Shown piece after piece: positions 1-11,481 of a stretch of DNA of 64,000 bases. The notes below the pieces were generated by a model. The model did not search any database. It had not been told where the DNA came from and saw only the letters and a list, made by a program, of their open reading frames with translations. The position numbers and the translations under genes are program-made. Position 1 is the first letter of the stretch; each line of letters opens with the position of its first letter. The DNA comes from Metridium senile (Eukaryota; Cnidaria; Anthozoa; Actiniaria; Metridiidae): the NCBI GenBank assembly GCA_949775045.1, contig OX459110.1:7510229-7574228 (forward strand), written 5' to 3'.

Positions 1-271
1 GGAGGGGGGATTAAATGCACTAGCTATAAGATAAAATACAAAGTTTGTGTCAAAAACAATTGTCAAAGATTGTAGTTGTAAAAGATAGTTGTAATATTTC
101 CTGTACATAGTGCTACTACAAGAGAAATGAGTGTTGGTCTTATAATTTATCACAGAAGTACTCAGAACGGATACTGTTGTAAAATATTGTTGTAAAATAT
201 ATGGAAAATAGAACATATGTCGGAGCTTTACAAGATTCACACAAATCCTTTTTGTATTTTTGTGCTTTCAG

Positions 272-2088
272 TTGCGGATTTCATCAGAGTATTACACCCT
301 TTTGGCGTTCATTCTGCCAGTTACGATCATTTTAATGGTAAGTAACAAGAAACTAAGTCACTGATGGGGGTTACTACGATAGCTTCATTGTGCTTTTTAA
401 ATTAAAATTCATATAAATAGACCGTTTTTGAAATGCTCACTTTTGTAGCAACGCGTCTCACAATTTTAAAAACCTGAATTGGTGTTTGGACATTAAAAAA
501 CATTTGTTTTTTAAATATTTCACAGCAGGTTTTTCTTTAAAATATAACTATATTGCTATTTCTTTCAGATCAATATCTTTATCTTGTCTTTGGTGATGAA
601 AGAGATATGTAAACTACATGTATCTGAGAGCTCCCATATTAGGAGAATGATAAAGTAAGTGAAGTATTAAGTTAAGCCTTATTTGGTCGTATCACATAAA
701 CCATGGTTTATTTATTATTCCAGCTCTACATTAAAGACAGTTGTAGTGCTATTCCCACTTCTTGGAATCACGTGGGTGTTTGGAGTTCTTGTTTTTGCTA
801 CGAAAAATGTAGTATTTCAGTATATATTCACCGTATCAAACTCGCTACAGGTATGCATAAACAAATATATTTTAGCAATAGCCAAACTTCGATATTTTGT
901 TTTTGTGATAATAAACAATAGACACGACACAATGTGCTGGGGAAACAATGAGTAATACTAATTTTTTCTTCAAGCCTCGTCTTGCAATATGTGAATGATT
1001 ACTTAACCAGGTGCCCATGCTCAACTAATTAATCGAAAGTGGGCTATTTTCGAAGATAGCTAAGCTTTGATCAGTTTATAGAAATTAAATCTGTGTGGTA
1101 GCTAAATGTGGATTGGGTGGTATAGTGGTATAGCTCTCGATACTCACCCCCAAAAAATGTGGGTGGTAGTAATACTGCTTAATTGGTATATAAACAGCCT
1201 ATGGAAAGAGTAGCATTTGTGGTTTGGTACAAAATTAAATGTAATACAAATGTTTTTTACACTTTTTAACAAAAAGTCTTATCTTCTTTATCCTATGTTT
1301 TTAGGGGTTCTTTATATTTGTTCTTCATTGCCTTTTTAACTCTGAGGTGAGTATACCAATGTTTGCCACATCATATTAAATAAAGCCAAGTAGAATGCTT
1401 AGAAGCCGTGTAAATTTGGCGGTATTCAACTGGCTTTTCCCATGAGACATCTTTTTCATATTGGCGGTATTTTATAAGATGTTGAAAAATCATACAGTGA
1501 ATATCTTACTCGTCACTTGTATATTCTCAGTCTTATAAACACTCGCCTAAAGGCTCGTGCATGTATACTAGAATATACAAGTGACTCATGGGATATTCCA
1601 CGGTGTGCCACTCGAAACCATTGTATATCTTGTATATGTATGCCAAGTACGCAGTAAAATATGCGTACTTTTTCTAAAAAGCTATATAGCTAAAGTTAAA
1701 GACGTCCTGACGTTGTGGTAAAGATTCTCGTTTGCCGAAAATAAACTAAAAAATCTACTGTCAACATGGTTTCCAACTCAGTTGGAAGAGCATTGCACCG
1801 TGATCGCACAGGTAATGGGTTCGAGTCGTGTTGATACCTTTCCGACAAGTCATATTTACTTTCTCTTATATATCCATGGCATAGACACTTATCATTTCTC
1901 TCTATTAAAAGTTCTATTGTTGAATTTAGATTCGGAAGAATTTCAAGCGCAAGAAAGAGGTATGGAAGTCTCTAAGAATCTTTGAAGACTTCAGAAGAAG
2001 AGTAACAGTGTCCATCATACCTATTCGAGTGCCTGTTACCAAACAAACAACCTCAAGTAACGAAAGAGCAGAGACATTTGAAGTATGA
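272..2088 (+). CDS. Adhesion GPCR, 3' exons (copy A), one exon frame-disrupted
   Basis: These are the last five exons of a family B2 (adhesion) receptor, a seven-helix membrane protein; upstream exons lie off the left edge. Exons with GT-AG borders are 272-337 (TM5), 569-654 (TM5 end and loop 3), 724-850 (TM6 and start of TM7), 1305-1346 (TM7) and 1930-2088 (basic cytoplasmic tail, stop TGA). Hallmarks are the TM6 motif FPLLGITWVFG and TM7 GFFIFVLHCLFNSE, both typical of adhesion GPCRs. Phases agree across the last four exons. The first exon is 66 bp, against 67 bp in copy B: one T is missing near its 5' end, which breaks the frame at the conserved Cys-Trp of extracellular loop 2. It is either a pseudogene or a sequencing error. 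No ligand can be inferred. Confidence 0.85.
1767..1840 (+). mobile_element. tRNA-derived SINE-like segment (copy A)
   Basis: An A-box-like CTCAGTTGGAAGAGCA and, about 35 bp later, a B-box-like GGGTTCGAGTC lie in the last intron of the receptor. This spacing is typical of tRNA genes and tRNA-derived SINEs. The acceptor and anticodon stems do not pair well, so it is not a working tRNA gene. It was inherited by both duplication copies (see 39435-39508). Confidence 0.5.
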
Positions 2089-4288
2089 CATTAATTCATT
2101 CATTTCTTTATTCATCATTCAGTTTGTCAATCAGTTGTTCCGTTCTAACCACTCTATATACAATTATTTCAAAAAACGTACTTGCAGCTTTTAAAAGCAA
2201 CAAGCATCAGGCAAAGACCGAAATGATTAATGTTGGTTTTGCGCTGCTAATGTATTGAAAAATGAGTTGTTTTCTAAAGAAAACTAACCACAAAATGTGA
2301 ACATAGATTCCCGTGCTTGGTATTGTACGAAAAAACAGCATTCATTTCGGTCTTGGTTTGATGCTTATTGCTTAATCTGCGACAGCGCTCTTTGAACTAC
2401 GTTTATATCGACTGAAACACAACGCTTCCATAGAAAAAAAAAATAATAATAACTAACTTTTAAACCTTAATATTGGTGTCTGTACCAGTAAATATCAGAC
2501 TCCTCTTTTTCAAATTTGCGCTTGAATCGTACTGTCAAGACCTCGGTCTCACGCCTAATTAATAGCCACATTTTAATCGTGTTTCTCCATTTGTTTTAGA
2601 AATCGTCCTAAACTATGATCGATTTTACCTATGGTCTTAAGTCCTTGACGGGAAGGTTATCAATTGGCGATAAGGACCGTTTCTGTCTTGTACATATATT
2701 AATACATAGTGTCTCAAGGATCCATCAACTAGATTTGTATAACTTAAAGTGCCATTTGGCTCGAAAGCCGAAAGACGTGAATCCATTGTTCATTTGCATA
2801 GTACTATAGGTACGGTAATATATAGTTATTATCGTCATTATAGTTATTATAATAACAGCTATTTCAGAGTCATTGTCAGGTTCCAAATCATAGATCATAG
2901 AAGCTAATACCGCAATGATACCTTGGAAACTTTGTATTAGTCAAACAACATCTCTTATTTGTAATGCATTTCCTCCACACTTTATGAATAGACAGATAAT
3001 TTATTTGGATAAACATGTCACAACATAAAACTTAGTTGATTTACCACTACCCGTACATCTTAGCGGTCTCAGCTTCTCTGTCCTGTTAGTTTGAAACTGA
3101 CAATCATTCTGCAATCGAGTGTATATAGCATTTACCAACCCATAAGTTTGGGTCTTATCGATATGTGTTAACTATCTCGGATGCCCCTGTTTATTGTCCC
3201 GGATACTCAAAACCATAGAACATATCCCGGATATCCTTCGTTATTGCCAGTAACAATAACAGTTTTTAAATGATATTTGTTTGCACTGATATTGGTAGGC
3301 ATTGTATTTAAATTTTAATAGACGTTTATTAATGTAATAGTGTATCTAAAGGTAATAAAGATGATGTGTCTGTTTGAGTTTTCCTTGTTTTTTTTTAATG
3401 TTTTTCTTGTGTGAGTTGGCGGGTTGGTTGCGAAGTGAGTGGCTAACATTTGATTAAGTTACGAATATAATTACAAAGACAATGCCAGACCTTTTGATCG
3501 CTATAAATTCAAGCAAAAGCTTTTTTATCCATTAAACATTGTTAATTCATGGGAAGAAATATAGTGTTTCAGATAATAATATCATTTTACTTTTAATATT
3601 CCGGACGAACATCTTAGATGCTGGTATGATTTGAGGATAAGAGCGTGCTACCCCAATTCTCACTTGTAGACATCTTGAACGCTTCGATAGCCGATAATTG
3701 TGTGAAAATAAAGAAACGCTGCACAAGAATGTGATCCACAAAAGCTGTTACCATGGGGAAAAACTGCATACCGAAGTGCGCACTCAAAGTGGATTATACG
3801 AGAACGTTCGAGAGATAAAAACAAATTGCACAGAGTATTAATAGGTAATCTGTCGCTGCAAGCTCATGTTTCTTTTCTCTTCGTTGCAAAGGCCCAGAAG
3901 GGACTTGTTGTTTTCGGTCCAATAAATGTGAACACAGACGTCCTGGGGCACGTATTGTTACAAAACTACAACTGTGCAAAGTCTCTCCTGGAGTTGGCAC
4001 TAAGAGGGAATTTTCCCTATTTCTAAAAATATTTTCATATTATTAATTCCAACATCCAATTAGAATAAATATACGTGCAACAAAGATCTTATGTTTCCTC
4101 TGCATCCCATGAGGTCTACGTGTATATTTTGAAAGTGTTTCGAAAGGAAATTTTCTCTATTTCTAAAAATGTTTTATTGTTATACTAACATCCGATTAGA
4201 ACGTGCTGGCAAAGATCTTATGTTGATTCTGCATCCCATGAAAACTACGTCTATATTAAAAAAGTGTTTTCGAATAATTTTTTTCACT
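2089..4288. other. Non-coding 3' flank of receptor gene, shared with copy B
   Basis: No gene is recognised here. The stretch is collinear with about 39757-41990 of copy B and differs by scattered substitutions and small indels. The short open frames are not conserved as proteins beyond what the DNA identity would give. Confidence 0.7.
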
Positions 4289-4828
4289 TTGCTAATGATG
4301 CATATGTCAGTCTTGACATTGAAACGTAAGAGTTTATCGTTGCTAGTTTTCATCATTAAAAGCACAAAGCAATCGACTTTGATTAGTATTTTTAAAAAGA
4401 TAAAAAAATTTAAAATGAAGGTTTCGAATATCATCCAAAATTGTCTATTGTCCATAATTTCTACTATTCTCAAATAAGCTTTTTAATCAAGCAACGAATA
4501 TACATACACCTATTTTAAAAAACGTTGTCAGAAGGAGATGTGAATCTGCAATCTGAGACCGACATGATTTGGCCCTGTTTTTTTGCGCTTTGCACCTTCA
4601 GATTTCTATTTACCATCGCCATATCCGAAGCCAGAACATGTGCACGCAAACGAAATGTTTAATGACAAAAAAACTGCCGTACTCCAGAATTCATTTTCGT
4701 ATATATCATATTGCAGATTCAGATCTCCTTCTGATAACGTTTTTTGAAATAGTTGTATATTTTAAAAACATCAATAAAACAGTTCAAACATTATTTCTTA
4801 TTAAGATTTCCTATAAATGTTTCTGCTG
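4289..4828. mobile_element. 540-bp segment present only in copy A, with internal inverted repeat
   Basis: Copy B joins directly from the base matching 4288 to the base matching 4829 (near 56580). Inside, about 50 bp at 4505-4556 is repeated inverted at 4698-4757 (both contain the AACGTT...GAAGGAGAT block). This suggests a foldback or MITE insertion, but a deletion in copy B is also possible, and no clean target duplication was found. Confidence 0.45.
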
Positions 4829-5786
4829 ACTCATATATGACCCTAATTCACTTCTATTCAGTACTTATTATTGTAACTGCGGTGAAGGACTCTTAAATAT
4901 TTGATGACTACATAGTTTGTTTTCGGAAAATTCCAATGTGAAGTATTATATGCTCACGTATCTTTGTTAGTGACAGTGACGTCATACCCTCAAGTGAACC
5001 CAAACATTCAGCTCCATTGATTTCTTTATATTTTATAATTGAAATATCTACCATAATTGTTTTACAATGAAGAAAACTTGTTAGAAAATACATATTTGGC
5101 TTAAACAACATAAAACGAACAGTTATCATATTTGAACGAACTTTATTCCGAGGGTTTCTTGAGGAGTTTCCCCGAATATTAAATATTACCTCATACATGA
5201 CGAGCTTAGGACGACTTCGGATTTCTCAGCACGGACTATGTGATATCACTTTAATCTCATTTAGATATTTACATTTGAAGTGTATTTGTTGACAGGAGGT
5301 TGTTATTAAAGTGAAAAGTTCTATAAGATTAAACTGAAATATTAGCTCAGTTATAAGCATGACAAAATTCCCGCCAAAACCCTCTATGTATTCGTCGATC
5401 GTAGAGGCAAGATGATGGTCGACTAGAGACGTGTTTTGCTGTCTTCTTAGGGTTATTGGATCCAAACTAGAACTTGAAAGATGATGGTATCCACTTGTTA
5501 TTGATATATGTGTAGTTATAAACTTAGTCGATTTATAAAATCATGATTATTAGAGCATTTTAGTAGTGAGATCTCAAGAGTTATGGCGGGAAGACGGACA
5601 ATTCGTGCCACCAACTTTTCAGCGCAAAAATCACAGCCATAACGGCCAATTTTGTTTATTATGGTAGCTTATGGGCAATTGTATAATGGCAAACAATTGG
5701 ATTCTGCCATATTTGATATTTTAAAGAGATATTGGTTCTAAATCAAAGTAACGTAGATTCATAAATATAATAATTATTTAGTCATG

Positions 5787-6262
5787 CATCTGCCTGTCTG
5801 TTTTAGTTGCTTTCTTGGGTATTTACTTACCTGTAAGCACTGGTATTAGGCTGGGGCAGGCTCAATATATTCATATATAATAATTTCATATAGTTATCTG
5901 CTTGTTTTATTCAGTTGCTTTCTTGGGCATTTATTTACCCGAATGCACTGGTATTAGGCTGACAAGCTTAGAATAACTAAAATATATTTGATATACTATA
6001 ATTTCGTATAATAGTTATCTGCCTGTCTTATTCAGTTGTTTGCATGGGTATTTATTTACCTGTAAGCACTGGTATTAGGCTGGGGCAAGCTTAGAATAAC
6101 TAAAATATATTTGATATACTATAATTTCATATAATAGTTATCTGCCGGTCTTATTCAGTTGTTTGCTTGGGTATTTATTTACCTGTAAGCACTGGTATTA
6201 GGCTGGGGCAGGCTCATTATATTGATACATAATAATTTCATATAATAGTCTATAATAGTAAT
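5787..6262 (+). repeat. Four-copy tandem repeat, about 120-bp unit
   Basis: Four consecutive units each contain CTGCCTGTCT-like starts, a GGGTATTTATTTACCTGTAA block and the phrase GCACTGGTATTAGGCTG. Units 2 and 3 share an extra AAGCTTAGAATAAC block, while units 1 and 4 share GGCTCA. The array lies inside the 1.49-kb element. Confidence 0.85.
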
Positions 6263-6609
6263 CTGCCTGTCTAGTTTAGTTTTACAAAATGATTTTTGTC
6301 GGTCAATTTACTTTCACAATAATTCTAAAAACACTGCACGCCAAACTGAGTCAATGGAGCAGTGAGTATTAAAAAACAGTTACAATATGATAAAGCAAAA
6401 TAATAAAGCAAAATAGGGAATTATTCACTATTTATCATTGTATCAAATGGTTGTATTCTGACCAAGTTCAAAAGCTACATAAATAGATTTAATTTTCTTG
6501 CTGAATGATATGATGATACTTATGACGCCCCGCCTCGAAGTTGTGGTCATTATCCAAATGGAGAACGAGAGTTATGTTACACGATCTATTGTTTTTATGA
6601 GCTTGGCAC

Positions 6610-6648
6610 CCCACAGGTTAGGGCATATTTTCTGCCCTAACCTGTGGG
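6610..6648. repeat. Perfect 16-bp-stem hairpin
   Basis: CCCACAGGTTAGGGCA (6610-6625) and its exact complement (6633-6648) flank a 7-base loop. It lies near the right end of the 1.49-kb element, about 180 bp upstream of the IFIT-like start codon. No T-run follows it, and it is most likely a subterminal inverted repeat of the element. Confidence 0.7.
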
Positions 6649-6683
6649 ATACCAAAATCCAAAGTCATCCTAAGCTCGTCATG

Positions 6684-6830
6684 GTTAAAAATAAATTGTT
6701 TCGCATATAAAACAAGACTGAACAAGTTAACTCAGATATTACAAGATTTTGTTTCCGTTCACATCAGAAACCAGTTCCCCGGGCCAATTCAATTCAAACG
6801 TTTCTTATTTACACCTCAGCTGGCATTTAG
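6684..6830 (+). promoter_or_regulatory. Putative promoter and 5' leader of IFIT-like gene A
   Basis: The 147 bp before the start codon are conserved in copy B (58370-58496). They contain a TATA-like CATATAAAAC at about 6702-6711. The leader ends in a pyrimidine-rich stretch with CAG and TAG just before the ATG, so a short 5' intron is possible. Assignment is by position and conservation only. Confidence 0.4.
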
Positions 6831-8624
6831 ATGGAACACTTACGAAAAAAACTCGAAAGTCTTTCTTGTCATTTTACTTGGGAAGAATACATCAACTATG
6901 GAAGTAACCGATCAAGCCTACTTCTTAGTACTGCTGATTTTCATGACGGTGAAGATGATGATGGTAGCAACAGTGAGATACACTGGAACAACTTAATGGG
7001 TTACAACAAGTCTAAAGATGAAGACTTCGAAGGTGCGAAAAAGTGTTTTGGAAGTGCACTTGAAAAATGCACCAGCGAAGACGAAAAGCTGATCACTCTC
7101 TCGTGTATGGCTTGGCTGCTGTACAAAGAAGCGGAAGACAGTACTAGTAACGAGACAAGAGCAGATTTACAAGAACAATCGAACCAAAACATCAAAGAGG
7201 TTATCGATATTCTACAAGGAAGAGAGATGGACAACGTTCCAGAAGTGCTCTTTGAAAAAGCGTTCGTAGTAATACATTTTAGTAACGACGAACGTAAAAG
7301 ATTTGAAGAAGCTAACTGTCTTATCGATAAAGCTTTGGAAGAAAACCCAGGATCGCTGCTATACAAATTTACCAAAATAAAGTATAAGCAAAGGTCGTTG
7401 TTGATCTGGAAGAAAATTATCACTGACGAAGACAAGGTAAATAACTATCTCGCCGAACTTGATGGACCTTGGAATGAACTCATCAAAATGACAGCACAAG
7501 GTACAACTGACCTTCACGCGGATATATTTGTTTCGTATGCTTTGTTTCTAAATAGACAGCATAGAGACTATGGGAAAACTGGCGGCCCATATGCCGAAAG
7601 AGCTAAGCTGCTCGGAGCAAGGAATCCTTACGTTCTTCGAAAGGTTGCTCAGTTTTACATGCTTTCTGCAGGAAACGATATCTCCACATTGGACAATGCG
7701 TTGGTAATTTTAAGAAATCTCTTAAAAAAGAATCCTGATTGTTACAAAACACAATCACTCCTTGGACAGGTGTTGTGTCGAAAGTACAAATGTTTTGACG
7801 GTCAGAAAGACGAGAAAGAAAATATCTTTGCCGAGGCTGAAAATAATTTGAAAAAATCATTGGATGCTAATCCCAAGTTTCCTATTCCAGGAATGGACAT
7901 GGTTCGTCTTCATCAATTCAAGTATGAAACCACCGGGTATCCAGCTGTGCTCGTTCCGGCCGAGAGAATTTTACATCAAATGGTGGAATCCTTAACAGAT
8001 CTGAGTATTGGCATGCAAGGAGGTATATGTACCATTTATGGTCAGTTCCTAAACAAATATGCAGCAGTATTGGCTTCTCATAGGGAAGACTTCCATCACA
8101 ATGGATATTCTACTACTTTATCCGCTGACCATGAAATGATGATGAAAATTAAAGAAGCTTTTGAAATTGCTCAAAAATTTGAGGAAAGTCAGGATCTGTG
8201 TGAGCTGCACAAAGCTGAACAAATATTCCTATCGATATACAGTAATGTAGCTGACGATGATGATGATGATGTGCAGTCCTCTTTCTATCAGGCATACAGT
8301 TCTTTCATGAAGACATACTGTAAAGATATAGCCATGATGTATTTCATAAGGTCTCTGAATTACAACCCACTCCAGAGCGGTCAAGATGCCTATGGACCAC
8401 TGGAAATGCTTGCCAAAGAAAACGCTGAAAGCGAGAATGAAGAAAAATGCTTTAGTGGGTTTGTTGTTCTTTCATGGCTTTACAACTTGAGATATGAAAA
8501 GAGGAAAGAAGAGAAATATATTTCAAAAGCACAAGAACATCACATGAAGGCTGTTCAACTTAAAGAAGAGGAAGGAATTACTGAAGTACTCAAAAAACTG
8601 AGCAGCCTTAATGCTCTAAACTGA
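6831..8624 (+). CDS. IFIT-like tetratricopeptide-repeat protein, copy A (597 aa)
   Basis: A single uninterrupted ORF encodes a 597-residue soluble protein without signal peptide or membrane segment. The N-terminal pattern (LESLSCHFTW, residues about 7-16) and the helical-repeat body match interferon-induced proteins with TPR repeats (IFITs). Vertebrate IFITs bind foreign 5'-end RNA in the cytosol and block its translation; the function here is inferred from family only. The protein is longer than most vertebrate IFITs (about 470-490 aa) and has an Asp run near residues 471-476. It is rich in Glu and Lys like other TPR scaffolds. The ATG chosen is conserved in copy B and follows a TATA-like box by about 120 bp. 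The intronless coding body fits the compact gene structure of the family. Confidence is high that it is a gene and moderate that IFIT is the right family. Confidence 0.85.
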   Translation: MEHLRKKLESLSCHFTWEEYINYGSNRSSLLLSTADFHDGEDDDGSNSEIHWNNLMGYNKSKDEDFEGAKKCFGSALEKCTSEDEKLITLSCMAWLLYKEAEDSTSNETRADLQEQSNQNIKEVIDILQGREMDNVPEVLFEKAFVVIHFSNDERKRFEEANCLIDKALEENPGSLLYKFTKIKYKQRSLLIWKKIITDEDKVNNYLAELDGPWNELIKMTAQGTTDLHADIFVSYALFLNRQHRDYGKTGGPYAERAKLLGARNPYVLRKVAQFYMLSAGNDISTLDNALVILRNLLKKNPDCYKTQSLLGQVLCRKYKCFDGQKDEKENIFAEAENNLKKSLDANPKFPIPGMDMVRLHQFKYETTGYPAVLVPAERILHQMVESLTDLSIGMQGGICTIYGQFLNKYAAVLASHREDFHHNGYSTTLSADHEMMMKIKEAFEIAQKFEESQDLCELHKAEQIFLSIYSNVADDDDDDVQSSFYQAYSSFMKTYCKDIAMMYFIRSLNYNPLQSGQDAYGPLEMLAKENAESENEEKCFSGFVVLSWLYNLRYEKRKEEKYISKAQEHHMKAVQLKEEEGITEVLKKLSSLNALN

Positions 8625-9184
8625 CGACTACTGGCAGTTCAACAGAGAAGATTTACACCCTGACGATTTCTACGAAAGTATGCTAAGTTTAAGAAGAAAT
8701 GATTTACAATAGGACGACGAACGTGCATATGAGAAACGTTCGACCATAATATTATATATTTCGACAAACTGTTAGAGATCTAGGACTAGAGAAAACAAGA
8801 CGTTTTCAATCACCTAGAGTTTGCATGGAAAACGTTCAAACCTAACAAGATGAAATATACTGCTAATTAAAGAAATATTAGACATCAAGAGAAAATATAG
8901 AAGTTTTAAGCACTGCATACACAGAAGTAGATCAAGAAATTTACAACTATAGGAGAACACGAAAGCATTTGTAAACACAGTAGATACAAAAACAGTCGTA
9001 AGGTGTGGACAGTATGTTATCAACTTCCATTAGCGTTAAACATTTCTTATTAGTTATAAACTATTCTGGCATTTCAATATGCTTCTATAGAAAAATTCAT
9101 TGGATGACTCGGGAATTCCACGTTGAATTCCACGAGAAAATCGATATCGCACGAATCGCGGATCGAGTGAAATTCAATCATAAT
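8625..9184. other. 3' flank of IFIT-like gene A
   Basis: This is presumed 3' UTR and downstream DNA, matched in copy B at 60282-60540 and 61460-61658. ATTAAA near 8873 is a possible poly(A) signal. Homology to copy B ends at about 9080. No other gene is seen. Confidence 0.55.
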
Positions 9185-9376
9185 CAGGGGCGGATCCAGG
9201 GTAGGGGAATTGGGTGACTTCCCCCCCCCCCCCCCCCCCTCTTTTTCTAAGCAGTTATATCTTACGTCCGGGATAGCTCCAGCATTATTGGGGTTTTATA
9301 TATATCCGAAACCAAAATCCCCCCCCCTTTTCCAAAATCCCCCCCCCCCCCTTTGAAAATCCTGGATCCGCCACTG
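9185..9376. mobile_element. hAT-like MITE (192 bp)
   Basis: Terminal inverted repeats are CAGGGGCGGATCCAGG and CCTGGATCCGCCACTG, a terminus style common in hAT MITEs of marine invertebrates. ATAAT flanks both sides. The interior has long C-runs (18 or more C at about 9222-9239). Confidence 0.75.
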
Positions 9377-10030
9377 ATAATGTGAAATTTATTTTAACAA
9401 AAGTGAATTTTATTACGCTCGACTAAAAAGCCATTTTCTGTAGCACAGCGTACGCTTAGCCAATAAGAAAGCGAAAATAAATCTGCTAAACGACAAATAA
9501 CCGGGAGTCAAACGTACCATTTCAATCAACCTCGTGGTGATAAAGTACTTGCTTTTCGCTGATCAATTCAAGTCTGTTAGGGAGCACATATATACAAATC
9601 TAAACAGAGCTCTTTTAATAAAGCTATCAATGAAGAAGTAAGGACTTTATACATGAAATTCGGCAATTGATCGTCAATGGATTCAGCTACAATGCAACGA
9701 CGAAGGAAAATACAAACTGAAGATGTTGTTTTATGAAAGTTTAATTGCAGAAAATCCTCTCAAAAGCTGACTGATGGCTATAAATCATGGTTAGGTATGT
9801 TTTTTTCTTTTAAACGATGTCAGTTAAGTTTTGAAGAAACGGCTAAAATAATACAAATCTATTTTTATTAGTAAAGTTTTCGCTTACCTTCAATCAGTAA
9901 GAAGATGAGTAAAATTCTCAAACTTTTAACTTGTACTTTAATTTCTAAAGGAAGACGACATACAAAGAAACTAGTACTGCAATGAACATGTTCAAAGCTG
10001 CGAGTTTTTGAATCACAAACCATTAGCTAT
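9377..10030. other. Intergenic, nothing recognised
   Basis: AT-rich sequence without a convincing ORF, inverted-repeat ends or known element on either strand. Confidence 0.5.
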
Positions 10031-10441
10031 AGTTTTAGCTATAGTTTTTATATTAGTTTTATCGTTACTAAAACTACCTTTTGTAATTTAAAATCACAAA
10101 ATGTACTATGAAAAAATGTAACTTGTTTGCTAAATAAAAATGTATTGTATTGTATTGTATTGTATTGCTATTGTTATCAATATCGATACTCTAACTCCGA
10201 TCTCCTCCGCATCTGCAAAACCACTTCAATAACTGAATTTACCGATATACTACAAGCAAGATATCTAGCATATATCAGCAGACGAACAAACCATAATACA
10301 ACCAAACAGCTTCTATTCAAGGTAGACAAATATACCAAGAAAGGGAAACCTAACAAAACACTAGAAGACAGAGTACTATAAAAGCTCAGAGACTATCAGC
10401 CGATGAGTTTTACTCAAGAGCCTTAAATAAAGAGTTCTAGA
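10031..10441 (+). mobile_element. LINE debris: 3' tail with (TATTG)n and a C-terminal ORF2 fragment
   Basis: A 3'-end-like segment finishes in five TATTG units (about 10141-10168), typical of a LINE or SINE tail. It is followed by about 190 bp that read in one frame as a LINE ORF2 C-terminus (ends GKPNKTLEDRVL, stop at 10381). They are probably two separate truncated insertions. Confidence 0.5.
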
Positions 10442-11481
10442 TATGGTCCTATGGACTGCTCAAAATCTGCCTATATGCGGATAGAGCTAAACTTTATATA
10501 TATACATATTAGTTTTTTTCTGGTTTATGTTTCTATTTCAATTTAGTGAAAACTTTTAATAGGGTTGAAGTTTGCAAACTACCCGTGAAATAAAGCTCAT
10601 TGATATCTGTTTTGAAATTGTCTGGCTGTTAAGTTTATGTTCCACGACCCTAGAAAAGTGATTTGATGATTAGAAATGTTGTCTTTGATTGAAAAATTAC
10701 CGTTCAAGTCGTGAAAACAGCGACTGAAACTAAGCAAGCGAAGCGAAAGAAATTGATCACTTTTCCGAGTCGCAGGATAAAAATTGCTCTTTTTTAAAGC
10801 AAAACTCGTCTATTAGCAAGTTAATCATTTGCCTCTATAGTCTTTGAAGTTAAAATAACTTGTTTGGTCGATTTACCTTTTTCAGGAATGTACGGAAAAT
10901 AATGTGAAAACCTACATTTGTCAAAAATTATCGCCTTGTTGATGCTAAAGTTTGTGTTTTTTCTTGCGTTTTCAAATCTTTCAGAAAGTCGAATTGAAAG
11001 TTTGGTAATTCGTAATATTTGTTCGTTTGTCTAGGAAAATTGTAATTCATTGAGGAAAACAGCTTTTGAAATAAAAATGTTGTCAAAAACAGTAACCTTT
11101 TCAAAGGGAAAGCAAAACAAAGCGCGGGCTTCCTGGTTTTTCATTGAATTCAGCTTTTCAGACTGCTGTCATTAATTAGGAAAAACTTGCTTTTTAACAA
11201 AGTTAGCTATTTGCATTTATATTCTTTGTGAACTAATCTTCTCTTATATTTGTTTTGTAGTACCATATTCTAAGAAAATCAAGCGAAAATAAGACAAAAA
11301 CAAAATTTATCTGTGCGGGATCCCTGATTTTTCATTGAATTCATCTCTGACAGCGTTGGATTCCACGCTGAATCCTTCGCTATCTACGTCACAGATTCGT
11401 CAACTCGTACCAACCAGCGCGCGAGTTTGTTATGTGATATGGGATTCTAAGTCAAATTTAATTTAATTTAAGGTTATTGTT
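10442..11481. other. Intergenic with a diverged tandem duplication
   Basis: No ORF of note. Two related segments of about 190 bp (around 11120-11170 and 11310-11360, both with TTTTTCATTGAATTCA) suggest an old tandem duplication. Confidence 0.45.

Larger units (their letters stand above)
5196..6683. mobile_element. 1.49-kb non-autonomous DNA element, copy A only
   Basis: The ends are inverted repeats: CATGACGAGCTTAGGACGAC at the left and its near-complement ending CTCGTCATG at the right, about 30 bp in all. Copy B has an empty site here (58365-58370), so this is an insertion, not a deletion elsewhere. It has no transposase ORF. The interior holds a four-copy tandem repeat and a strong hairpin. 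It places about 1.5 kb of new DNA immediately upstream of the IFIT-like gene of copy A. Confidence 0.75.
1..9080. repeat. Segmental duplication, copy A
   Basis: This block is repeated in order and orientation in copy B (about 23448-24931, then 38966-61658 once later insertions are removed). The shared content is the 3' exons of an adhesion GPCR, about 4 kb of non-coding DNA and an IFIT-like gene. Homology ends at about 9080, where copy B runs into a LINE at 61659. The left edge lies outside the window. Coding exons are almost identical between copies and introns differ by scattered substitutions and small indels, so the duplication is clearly older than the LTR element in copy B. Confidence 0.9.

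Noticed and set aside
1767..1840. A functional tRNA gene
   Set aside because: A- and B-box-like motifs are present, but the acceptor and anticodon stems do not pair; a SINE-like remnant is more likely.
1782..1985. 67-codon ORF conserved between copies A and B (also 39450-39653)
   Set aside because: Conservation reflects DNA identity; the frame overlaps the receptor's last exon in a different register and crosses its acceptor.
5787..6262. CRISPR-like array
   Set aside because: Repeats are contiguous 120-bp units without unique spacers, in animal DNA.
6740..6775. Interferon-stimulated-response-like TTTCCGTTCAC upstream of IFIT-like gene A
   Set aside because: It does not fit the TTTCNNTTTC spacing, and the matching region in copy B (ATCTCCGTTCAC) departs further.
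7001..7435. 144-codon minus-strand ORF opposite IFIT-like gene A
   Set aside because: It is a shadow of the plus-strand coding sequence (Ser-rich complement of Glu/Lys codons) and is broken in copy B.
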